Below are positions 23,404 to 32,950 of a DNA stretch of 64,000 nucleotides, in pieces. Every line of letters starts with the position of its first letter. Within the stretch, counting starts at the first letter, position 1. Under the pieces are notes generated by a model. That model was not told the origin of the DNA and ran no database searches. It was given only the letters and a program-made list of their open reading frames with translations. Origin of the DNA: Isoetes taiwanensis (Eukaryota; Streptophyta; Lycopodiopsida; Isoetales; Isoetaceae); contig JAJEKV010000064.1 in the NCBI GenBank assembly GCA_021234155.1, forward strand, positions 7,070,001 to 7,134,000, read 5' to 3'. A program made the translations under genes and the position numbers.

Positions 23404-24167
23404 TGATATGATTCACAACAATAAATCATACCTTTTATCTCCTCTAAATAGATTACCAGATCTCTTCAAACAAATCATAATCTCATAACCTGTAAACCGT
23501 CAAACCGTTAGCAATGACAAAATGATCTAAATATAAAATAAGAAGTCAAATAAGCACAGATCCAATGAACATAAGATACGAGTTACACCAATTGATGTGA
23601 ACTACACCAATAGCTCAGAATGATCCGGCTCTAGTTCACCAAAACTAGAGGAAGATTCTCAATACAAGGCAAATAATGGCAGTTCTCCACCCAACCGGGC
23701 CAATCGGTGTTGAGAACTGGCAGATTAACAGCAAGGCAGAAGGCTACGGCAATTTCTAGGCAAGGAGCTTGGTTCTCTTCAAAAAGGCAATCTTGGCTGT
23801 GCAGTCCAGTCTGACCCACGACCACTCTTTTGGCGATATCTCACGATCCACAAGGAGTTAGCAAATGGTCGATCCCAATCCAGAAATAAAACACTGAGAG
23901 CTTTCCAATGAGCCCTGGATCACAATAATCCGACTTATATTCGCTGAGATATGACCTTTTGAAGTTGGCCTTATAGAATCTGCTATTTTTTGACTGGGAT
24001 ATTATCAAGGAGATTAACTTGGCTTAATAGATATTATTTGACCATAACCATTACAATTGCCATTTAATTGCCTTGCCATGCTATTAGTTTGCCCTTCTCA
24101 CACACCCATGCTAGTCCACCAAGATCAACGTTCAAGGCCACTCCCCCGAGCTACCATATCCATATCA
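23404..24167 (-). repeat. LTR, upstream copy (minus-strand sense)
   Basis: Matches 21,487-22,249. It is bordered by the primer-binding site on the inner side and by the AAAGG duplication on the outer side. Confidence 0.95.
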
Positions 24168-24172
24168 AAAGG

Positions 24173-25344
24173 AGAAGCATTAAAGTAAGCTGGCAGAGGA
24201 TAGAATAGAGCTCAAGGAAACAATGGTTTGATAGATAGAGAATCAAAGGAGACACACATCTGCAAAGACTGATAAGAAGCCATGAGTTAGGAGACTCATC
24301 ATCATTGTTTAAAATCCTGTAGATAAATTTGGAGATCAACGCTTCGCTTTTTAGAAGAAAATGAATCATGCCAAACCTTCCACAATGCTTTAGCATGATG
24401 CACTTTGCCCAACTGACCTTGACATCAACCCCTTTGTCTATGTCGGTCTAAATAAGTTTCTGACAATCCTAACAATAAATTGCATCTTCATTTGTGATGC
24501 CAGTATAATTGAATCCATAAATACATGGCGCTCAAACTAACTTGGCTACTATAATCCAACCTGCTAAGGACAATATGGTTGTGGACCACTAGAACAAGTG
24601 CGTTTCTAAAGCCCACACGTCTCCAAATGAAATATGAACTTCTACAGGGATATCAAGAAGTTTAGTCGCTTTACCATGGAGGAGGTCCATGGAACGACAA
24701 TAATACATGTTGGAACTGGAGTATTCACAAAGCCACAATTGTGGAATGAGCCGTGAAATGAGCACCGAAGCTCAGGCGTAAAAGACACTTTTTCATCGTA
24801 TTAGCATGATTGTGTTCAAACTGCCTATTTGCACGCAATACATTTTTCAAGGTCCCAAAGGGGCCAAAAAAAACTTTCAGACAATATAAAGCATTACCAC
24901 TCACTCTCATAATTAAACTCCCTTTAAAATGCTCTTTTGTTTGGGTTCATATTCATACGAGAAATGACATAGAGCAATGAAAGCATCTACATCGCCCCCC
25001 CCCTCCCCCCCAAATTGTACAATACATATATGAAATCAATACCATCGCATATATTTGCCTCAAACATTTAATATCTCGCTAATCTTCATATATTGTATAC
25101 TCTAACTTGCGAGTCCAAACCCTATAAAGAATCGCTATCTACAGTTCAAAATGAAGAATAACTCATAAATATATCCATCCAACAGCTCTCGATATTCAAG
25201 TCACCCCTCGTATGAATACATACCCACCCAAACAAAAGGACACGCCTGCTGGGTTTTTCTTCTTAAAAGAGGAGTTAGACAAGCATGTCCACTTGCATCT
25301 TATCTTTTTTCTAACTGTGGTTGAAATTTTTTCTACATTGGGAT
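24173..25344. other. Intergenic, no recognised gene
   Basis: No coding signal recognised. A C-rich run lies near 24,994-25,012, and 25,130-25,245 resembles 14,375-14,480 (for example CCATCC(G/A)ACAGCTCTCG), a dispersed repeat of unknown type. Confidence 0.4.
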
Positions 25345-25699
25345 GAATAGAATAGAATAGAATAGAATAGAATAGAATATAATAGAGTTTTTATCGTCCA
25401 CAGAGACCAATTGGCCTAGGGGACCCAATAGGAGGCGCAACAAGCGTATTACTGTCCGGGTTAAAAAACCCCCTCCCCACCCTAAAGGGTTGTTTGGGGA
25501 AAAACCGTGACAGGAATAGGCTTGCTGTCAAACTGTACAAATACAAAAACAAATACAAATATAGACGAAAATATGTACACGTATCAGGTAAGTGCCCGAG
25601 GGCCGAGCTGATCTCGGCGATCCATGATCTCTTGAATGTATGAGCCCAACCTCCGTATCGAGCTCGTGCTCAACATCTCATGAGGGGCTGGCCAGGATG

Positions 25700-27021
25700 G
25701 ACCAGCTCAGCATAAGCGTATCCGAATGTCATCATATGCCGGACAACTTTGAAGGGTGTGGCATTCGTCCTCCACAGCTCCAACCTGGCAGCGTTGACAA
25801 AGCCTCTCCTGACGCAGCTTCCCAACCCATCTCCCTGTCTCAATTCGGAGATGGTGTGCACCTGTGCGGATAGAGGCAATGGATCTGCGCTTTTTCATAG
25901 GTAGATGATGCGTAGGTAGCATTGCGGCCCCGTTCCAACCTGGGATTTATGTGGCGTTGATAATGTGCCGTCTTGACCTGTTCAAGGGTGCTGGCATCCC
26001 ATAGCTTACTGAGGAAGCATGCGTCAAGGTACTATCTGAGACTGCGGCGATCTGCCTCCATTTGCACTTGGACGCACCTGTGCTCCTGCACATTCCATCT
26101 GGCCAGCCACTAAGCTCTCTTTTCCCGCCAGCAGGCTTTTAGGCGTTGAGGCTTCATAGCCATAGTGTAAGCGAGGGAGGGAGACGAGTATCGTCCATGC
26201 TGACCACCTTCTGGAAGTAGACAATGTGTCTGTCAAGGGCTCCTCTTTGAAGAGGCAAGATATCTGGTATGGAACTGTGGACTTCACCCCAAAAGGGGCT
26301 CGTTCCAAGAAAGCGATGGGCCGCAATGTACCTGGCCTTTTTAGCCTTGAGGAAAGTGTGGTATTGCTTGACTCCATCCGAGCATAGAGCAGGGTCTGTG
26401 ACTTGACGGAGCCAGCATTTGCGTTCTTTGCACTCGGAATTGAACCTCCATTTACGCAAAAAGGCCATAGCTCATGAGGTTTGCTGGGGGCGACTTCTCC
26501 CAAAACACCTTTCTGCAGCAGCCCCGAGGACGTCAACGAGCCTGCCTGCCTGCTGCTCCAGCGTTGAGCATTGTGAGATGCTTGTCAGATCCTCCGTAAG
26601 CATCTGGGAGTAAGTAGAAGCGCGCTCATAGTCCAGTCTGAGCTGGGGCATACGAGGATGTGTTGGATAGGCGTCTAGGGCAACCTGCCAAGCCAGCTGC
26701 AAGTAGAGCAGCAGGTGGTCTGAGTCCACTCCTCATCCCTACTAGCTGTTCCCACTTGAAAATATCTGACGAGATGCATGTCCTGCTCGGCCACCAAAAC
26801 ATAGACTACCACGATGGACCCACCTCCCTGGTTCTTACATTGCAAGTGTCTTTGGCCGGAGGGCGACCCTTCGTGCTAGCCCATTGCAAATCATCGGGTC
26901 AAAGATATCTTCTTGAAGCGACAATGTACTGCCTCCCATAGTGCGAGACCTGAATGTCAGCTGATGCCCACGGCCAAGATCCTTCTGAAGGGTTCAGCTG
27001 CAACACATCATCTATCAGAGG
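25700..27021 (-). pseudogene. LINE ORF2, distal part with RT domain deleted
   Basis: In order on the minus strand: the end of the endonuclease (26,990-26,740), a linker (DSDHLLLYLQLAWQ, 26,729-26,472), WFNSECKERKCWLRQV-like and KSKK/KAKKARYIAAHRF segments (26,460-26,290), then a jump near 26,275 into the post-RT region (HIVYFQKVVSMDDTRLPP), and finally RIETGRWVGKLRQERLCQRC with EDECHTLQSCPAYDD. The related copy at 56.6-59.5 kb has about 1.3 kb of RT sequence between the same two regions. Several frame changes occur. The missing YADD segment makes this copy catalytically dead. Confidence 0.7.
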
Positions 27022-27024
27022 GTC
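27022..27024. other. GTC target duplication, left side of CACTA
   Basis: GTC precedes CACTAC at 27,025 and is repeated after TAGTG at 30,890-30,892. A 3-bp duplication is the rule for CACTA elements. Confidence 0.9.
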
Positions 27025-27570
27025 CACTACAACCCCAACATTTGGTCCACGGCTGAAAACAACAGTAAAAACAAACTACGGATTGTCTTTTTGAAAATTT
27101 GAAAAAAACCTACACGTAGTTATATGGAGGTGTGGTTTTTCAAGGATATACTGTAGTTTTTCTTAGGGAGCAGTAGTTTTTTTTTTTTTTTAAGAATGTG
27201 TGGTTTCTTAAGGAGGTGTAGTTTCTTTTTAAAAAATATATTGTTTTCTCAGGCAGTATAGTTTCTTGAAGGGATGTTTTTTTTAAGGTGTTGTTTTTTA
27301 AGGTAGTGTTTTTTTGAGGTGTGGGTTTTTATGGTTTTCTAAGAATCCATGTATGACCATTACTGCCACAAAATGGCGGCATAAAAGAGTTGTATGCATG
27401 CTTCACACACTCACTAGCATTTAACTTCATACATGTGTGTGTGTGTGTGTGAGCGCTTATAGAGCGTGAAACTTGAAGACATCCATCGCTTAGCAACTTG
27501 TAGAAGACACGTTGATACGAAGAACCAAAGATAGACACTGGTTTGGCATCATATAGGCATTTCTTGAAGG

Positions 27571-29261
27571 ACTCTAACATGCCACACCCACTCTAACATG
27601 CCATGTGGGCTCCAACATGCCAAGGTGGCAAAAACATGCCACGTGGGGTTCAACATGCCACCTAGGCTCCAACATGCCAAGGCGGCTCAAACATGCTAAG
27701 GTGGCTCAAACAAGCCACGTGGGCTCCAACATGCCATCTAGACTCCAACATGCCAAGGTGGCTCAAACATGTCACGTGGCCATGGGCTCCAACATGCCAC
27801 CTAGGCTCCAACATGCCAAGATGGCTCAAACATGTCACCTAAGCTCTAACATGCCACCTAGGCTCAAACATGCCAAGGTAGCTCAAACATGCCATGCGGG
27901 CTCCAACATGCCACCTAGGCTCCAACAAGCCAAGGTGGCTCACAACATGCCACCTGGACTCTAACATGCCAAGGTGGCTCAAATGTGCCACCTCGGCTCC
28001 AACATGCCATCTAGGCTCAAACATGCCAAGGTGGTTCAAACATGCCACGCGGGCTCCAACATACCACCTAGACTCAAACATGCCAAGGTGGCTCAAACAT
28101 GCCACGTGGGCTCCAACATGCCACCTAGGCTCCAACCTGCCAAGGTGGATCAAACATGCCACGTGGGCTCCAACATGCCACCTAGGCTCCAACACCTAGG
28201 CTCCAACATGTCAAGGTGGCTCAAACGTGCTACATAGGCTCCAACATGCCACCTAGGCCCAAACCTGCCAAGGTGGTTCAAATATGCCAAAGTGGCTCAA
28301 ACATGCCACGGGGGCTCCAAGATACCACCTAGGCTCCAACATGCGACCTAGGCTCCAACATGCCACCTAGACTCAAACAGGCCAAGGTGGATCAAACATG
28401 CCACGCTGGCTCCAACATGCCACGTAGGCTCCAACATGCCATGGTGGCTCAAACATGCCACGTGGGCTCCAACATGCCACCTAGGCTCCAACATGCGGGT
28501 TCCAAGGCAACCAAGGCTCCAACATGCCAAGGTAGCTCAAACATGCCGCCTAGGCTCTAATATGCCACCTAGGCTCAAACATGCCATGTGTACTCCAACA
28601 TGCCACCTAGGCTCCAACATGCCAAAGTGGCTCAAACATGCCACCTAGGCTCAAACATGCCAAAGTGGCTCAAACATGCCATGTGGTTTCCAACATGCCA
28701 CCTAGGCTCCAACATGACAAGGTCGATCAAACATGCCACCAAGGCTCAAACATGCCAAGGTGGCTCAAACATGCCACGCAGGCTCCAACGTGTCAAGGTG
28801 GCTCAAACATGCCATCTAGGCTCAAACATCCCACCTAGACTCCAACACACCAAGGTGGCTCAAACATGCCACCTAGGCTCCAACATGCCACCTAAGCTCA
28901 AACATGACACGTGGACTCCAACATGCCACCTAGGCTCCAACATGACAAGGTGGCTCAAACATGCCACGTGGGATCCAACATGCCACCTAGGCTCCAACAT
29001 GCCAAGGTGGCTCAAACATGTCACCTAGGCTCCAACATGCCACCTAGGCTCAAACATGCTAAGGTAGCTGAAACATGCCACGTGGGCTCCAACATGCCAT
29101 ATAGGCTCCAACATGCCAAGGTGGCTCACAACATGCCACCTAGGCTCCAACATGCCAAGGTGGCTCAAACATGCCACGCCGGCTCCAACATGTCAAGGTG
29201 AGCTCCAACATGCCATCTAGGCTCAAACATCCCACCTAAGCTCCAACACACCAAGGTGGCT
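27571..29261. repeat. 19-bp minisatellite, about 85-90 units
   Basis: The unit is 19 bp and comes in three main forms: AACATGCCACCTAGGCTCC, AACATGCCAAGGTGGCTCA and AACATGCCACGTGGGCTCC. They often follow each other in a fixed order, a higher-order unit of about 57 bp. The third form contains the plant G-box core CACGTG. Because 19 is not a multiple of 3, all frames stay open for long stretches, so the open frames across this array (reading HVGSNMPPRLQHAKVAQTC and similar) are an effect of the repeat. Confidence 0.95.
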
Positions 29262-29409
29262 CATCCGCTTGCAAGATATGCCCTAGTTTTTGCAGATCCG
29301 GCCTCAATCTTTATGCATATTCTGTTTCAATCCGTTGCAATCTGCTTCCACTTCATCCGCTTGCAAGATATGCCCTGGTTTTTGTAGATCCGGCCTCAAT
29401 CTTTATGCA
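29262..29409. repeat. Direct repeat of 55-56 bp, two copies
   Basis: A segment starting CATCCGCTTGCAAGATATGC occurs at 29,262-29,317 and 29,354-29,409, with two substitutions that I can see. Confidence 0.9.
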
Positions 29410-30359
29410 ACAATGGCCCTGGCAGATCGTCGCTAAGCTAAGGCGCTGGGCTTTGTCTGGTAATTTTTTCTTAGATTTCTTTGCAAAAAAACGTTCTTAC
29501 TTATAGATCTGTTCACTAATTTCGCAATGGCAGATCTGAAGGTAAGCTAAGGTGCCAGCAAGCTTCTTCACGCTTCAGGTATGATTTAAGAACCTTTCAT
29601 TTTCCATTTGAATACTTGATGTGAATTGGTCGCAATAGGGTAATCTGGGCTTGCTATTTTCAGGTTTCCAGGTTATATCCGAAACTATGAAGTGGCGATG
29701 GTAGAAAAGCCCCATTGATCTTAACTCGTCCTTGCACAGAATCCACGACAATCTATGCCGATTCTTAACCTTCAAGATATTGGCTATGGATTCTTAAGAG
29801 TTATGGCACTGACTATTTTTGAATCCCTTCATCTGCACTTGTACTACTACTGTTTGTTGCCTTAAGCATATATTATTCTCTGCCTTAAACTGATCTATGC
29901 TTGCGGATTCCAGGTTCCTGCAGTGGCGATGGCAGATAAGCTTTCTGCAGAACATGGTAGGATTTGAGGCAGAATCGGGGCTTTCAAGTATGGCTACTCC
30001 AAGCAAAACCTGTGAAAGAAATCAAAAGATGTTGCTGCAGCTAGAAAGGAATAGATAACATGCAGTTGAATTTGTGTTAATAAAATACGTGAGCATGAAC
30101 TAATTTTATGAACTGGTTTTAAAACATGATCTGTTGTAACAAAATATGTGAATAAGCTGGTTTTAAAACATGCTGTAAAGAAATGCTGAATAAGAGTATT
30201 CAAAGTTTATATATTTTGAATAAGCGTATTCAATGCAACAATTCCTTGTTTACTATTACAATCATCTAACTGTACTCTCTCATGACAATAGAAAAATCGC
30301 TAATCTTAAGTTTGATATCTTTGTTATTTTTGTTTACTTTGAACACATTGTTTCTACAC
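29410..30359. other. CACTA interior, no recognised gene
   Basis: Contains repeated short motifs such as GGCAGATC and TAAGCTAAGG and a few intron-like AG borders. I cannot identify a source gene; a captured fragment is possible. Confidence 0.3.
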
Positions 30360-30892
30360 TACCAAAAAAAAAAATGTTATTGTAACAAAAACAACACTAG
30401 AAAAAACATGTGTTATTGAAAAATAATACGTGGTTGCAATACAAATACTAAAAATAACATGTGGAACATTGAAGAAAAACTGTACTAAAAAAATTATATA
30501 TAAGGATCATGCATTGTTTGTAGCTAAAGGCCACATTTAAGAACCGTGCATTGTACCTTTTTTTGAGCGAAACCACACATAGAATCTGACATTGTTTCTC
30601 TCTATAAACAACGATGTAAACCACACATAAAAATGCGAAGCTACACATAGAATCTGGCATTGTTTTTCTCTATAAATAACGGTGAAAACCACACATAAAA
30701 ATTATGAGTTGTTTTTATCTAAAACCACGCATGAAAACTACGCGTTCTTTTCGTGTGAAAAACTACGTTAAAAAACTACTGTTGTTTCTAGCATTTTCGG
30801 AATAATAATATGGGTGCTCTTTGAGTGTTGTTTTCTTGCAAAAACAACAGCAAAAAACTACATATAGAGCAGATTTTGGGGTTATAGTGGTC

Positions 30893-31387
30893 AAATCTCA
30901 TTGGTCATTCCGTGCCAGTGAGGGCATTGAAGTCTCCAACAAGCATGACCCTACCCTCCTGCTTGTGCTGTTGTATGTCGTCGTATAGATTGACATAGGG
31001 CTCCAACCTATCCACGCCCGCATGGTTGTGATAGAAGTTGCTCTAGACATGTGGAGAGTAGTAGACCGCCACAAAGAGAGGGCTACCACTGCAATTCTGC
31101 ACGCGCACCCATAGGTACCTGTTATGCTTGTCTATCTTAGACAGGGAAACTGATTGTGCCAGGGTTGTCCGGTAGTAGCAGGCGACCCCTCCGTGTCCCC
31201 GCTTTCCTGTGCATTCATTGAAGACAGAGTAGCGATGGTATCCTGACATGTCGGGTAGTCTATGTCCAACATGCTTCCATGTTTCCACGAGGAAGACGAG
31301 GTCCATATCGGCGGCAACTGAGTTGAGATTGTCTTCCTTCTGCCATGGGAAGCCTTGACAATTCCAAGAGACCATGCGCAGACACAA
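30893..31387 (-). pseudogene. LINE endonuclease (APE-like), N-terminal part
   Basis: On the minus strand: MVSWNCQGFPWQKEDN, DLVFLVETWKHVGHR, then KRGHGGVACYYRTTLAQS, VAVYYSPHV, and VMLVGDFNALTG. These correspond to the Asn, Glu and Asp-Asn motifs of apurinic-type endonucleases that nick the target in LINE insertion. A stop follows SPHV and another follows NALTGTE, so the frame is broken. The CACTA insertion follows directly. Confidence 0.8.
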
Positions 31388-32907
31388 TCCCTATTTGCTG
31401 GCAAGAGCTGCAACAGTAGGTTTGTTGGTGGAAGCACTAGGGGTGGTGGTGGAGGTGGAGGCGGCATTTGGCATGTTGGCAGTGGCAGGTGAGGCCATTG
31501 TAGTAGGATGTGCAGATGGGGTCGCGGCAGAAGGGCCTTGAGAGCTTGATGCGCCTGCATCAGCATTAGGTGGCCTGAAGATCTGCATCCTTCCCCGCAC
31601 CAGCCCTGCTGCGCCTCCCTGTTTGCGGACATTCTTGACTTTCTCCAACTCATGCCTGCGGTCCTCCTGTTGTGCCGAAGTCAGATCACGGTCTACGTAC
31701 AGGGCAGTCCTCTTCAACTGCATGCCTTGGCGCAGGATGGTTGCTTGCTCATGCGCATCCCTGACTGTGAAGATGACTACCCGGGGACGTTCAAGGCGTT
31801 GGGCCCCATGGCGTGTCCCCCTAGCAATGTGTACGGGCGTGTGGAATGTCATCCGGGCCAGGATCTGTATCTGGAGTTGGTTGATGAGGTGCTCCCTTGT
31901 CAAGCCGCATACCACCACATTGTGGCTCCTGCGTCTCCGCTCCTAGAACTCTAAGTTGGTCGGGCTCGTGGTGGCTGCTGCGGCATTCGCTGTTTGCGAT
32001 GTGCGGGGCTTGGGTTGTGGCCTGTGGTGGGGTGGTGGTGGTGGCACGGGGCAGCTTGGTGATGCAGCGGTGGGCTGCCCTGGTTGGCATCTTGCAGGCT
32101 ATCAGGTATGTGGATCTATCATATCCCGTGCTGTGGCCTCTGCTCTCTGTAGTCGGGAGCTCAGTTCCTACTGGAATTGCTGTTGCCTTGCCAATTCATG
32201 TGTGCATCGTCGTAATTGTTCATTGGCTTCCGCATGAAGGCCCTTGCCTTGCTGGATGACGGTTGTTCGAAGCTCCTGCAACTCCTGGTCTCGTGTGTCG
32301 GCCTTCCTCTGAAGTGCTCTCAACTCCAACTGACTCGCTTCAAAGGCAGTCTGCACGCCTCGCATGGTGGTGGCGGCCTCCGCAACTTCTGATTGGAGGC
32401 GGGAGATGGTTGCCCTTGTCTCCTGATTGGCACGCTGCCTATCTTGTGCCATGGTCTCTCTGATGGTGGAGAGGGAGTCCACACGAGCCCACAGGTCAAC
32501 AAGATCTTGCTTCTGTTGTTGTCTTTTGTAGTGTGCCAATCTGGGTCCTGTTGCATGCGATTCCCGCCTCCAGTTTTTTTCAAGGCCGTCGTCTGTGCCT
32601 GGTCTGCCATCGGGTCTGAACAATAATCAACCTCCTCTCGGGTCGATCTTGCTGAGTGGGCCTTTGCCAGTGCCTCTCTCCTCATGGAAGTGGCCTCTCC
32701 CTTGTTCTTGCCGTCTGGTCGGACCCATTTACGTGGGGGACCATCCGCTTGATCCTCCTGGACGGGCTTGTCCTGTCTGGGATCGGTAGCTTGGGGGCAT
32801 GCGTGGGCAGTAGTCAAGGGTTGGGCTTGGGCCTGGGTGTGGGCTGTGGCTTGAGGGATGTCTCCCTCCTGGTGGGGGTTTGGGTAGGGGGGTACAGAAG
32901 TGGCCAT
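31388..32907 (-). pseudogene. LINE ORF1 (coiled-coil nucleic-acid-binding protein), frameshifted
   Basis: It starts at the ATG at 32,907 (MATSVPPYPNPHQEGD) with a Pro/Gln-rich N-terminus. The frame changes near 32,580, where DDGLEKNWRRESHATG continues, and is followed by a long coiled coil (about 32,520-32,180; LWARVDSLSTIRETM, SRLQSEVAEAATTMRG). After stops near 32,165 and 32,110 the frame picks up at about 31,918 with RPRVVIFTVRDAHEQATILR and DRDLTSAQQEDRRHELEKVK, the RNA-binding C-terminal domain typical of L1-type ORF1 proteins, and a Ser/Thr/Pro-rich tail. This is the 5' end of the LINE split by the CACTA. Confidence 0.75.
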
Positions 32908-32950
32908 CGTTGATTGGAGTTCGCAAGGTCTAGAAGTGAATTAAAAGCGA

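Larger units (their letters stand above)
21487..24167 (-). mobile_element. Complete non-coding LTR retrotransposon
   Basis: Two direct repeats of about 763 bp (21,487-22,249 and 23,404-24,167) both begin TGATATGATTCAC and end CATATCA on the plus strand. They enclose 1,154 bp. On the minus strand the LTR runs TGATATGG...CATATCA. A methionine-tRNA primer-binding site complement (GCTCTGATACCA, 23,390-23,401) lies two bases from the upstream LTR, and a polypurine tract (AAAAGGGAGGAAT, complement of 22,250-22,262) abuts the downstream LTR. AAAGG flanks both sides (21,482-21,486 and 24,168-24,172), a 5-bp target duplication. The interior has no gag or pol, so the element would depend on another for movement. 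I count roughly 30-40 differences between the LTRs. Confidence 0.95.
27025..30889. mobile_element. Non-autonomous CACTA (EnSpm) DNA transposon, 3,865 bp
   Basis: The left end starts CACTACAACCCCAACAT and the right end, on the other strand, starts CACTATAACCCCAAAAT. A 3-bp GTC duplication flanks both ends. Subterminal regions (27,057-27,340 and 30,360-30,870) are rich in short motifs in opposite orientation, GTGTGGTTT on the left and AAACCACACAT on the right, as expected of binding sites for a CACTA accessory protein. No transposase is encoded inside. The interior is a large minisatellite plus about 1 kb of unrecognised sequence. It sits inside the endonuclease region of a LINE. Confidence 0.9.
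25345..32950 (-). mobile_element. LINE retrotransposon, split by a CACTA element
   Basis: Read on the minus strand from about 32,950: ORF1 (32,907-31,388), an endonuclease (31,387-30,893), then the 3,865-bp CACTA, then the rest of the endonuclease and ORF2 (27,021 downwards), a Cys-rich C-terminus (about 25,830-25,700) and a 3' UTR ending in repeats of TATTC/CTATT at 25,385-25,345. The endonuclease frame resumes across the CACTA once one copy of the GTC duplication is removed, which shows the two halves were one element. ORF2 lacks the reverse transcriptase: the pre-RT segment ending FWGEV (about 26,280) runs straight into the post-RT region. The copy therefore cannot move by itself. Confidence 0.85.

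Noticed and set aside
27605-29201. Long open frames on both strands reading repeated HVGSNMPPRLQHAKVA-type peptides
   Set aside because: They follow the 19-bp minisatellite, whose period is not a multiple of three, and all frames stay open; no sign of a gene.
27571-29261. CRISPR-like regular repeat
   Set aside because: Units are contiguous with no spacers, in a plant nuclear context; it is a minisatellite.
31623-32913. Plus-strand open frames opposite LINE ORF1
   Set aside because: They mirror the GC-rich minus-strand coding sequence; the minus strand has the recognisable domains.
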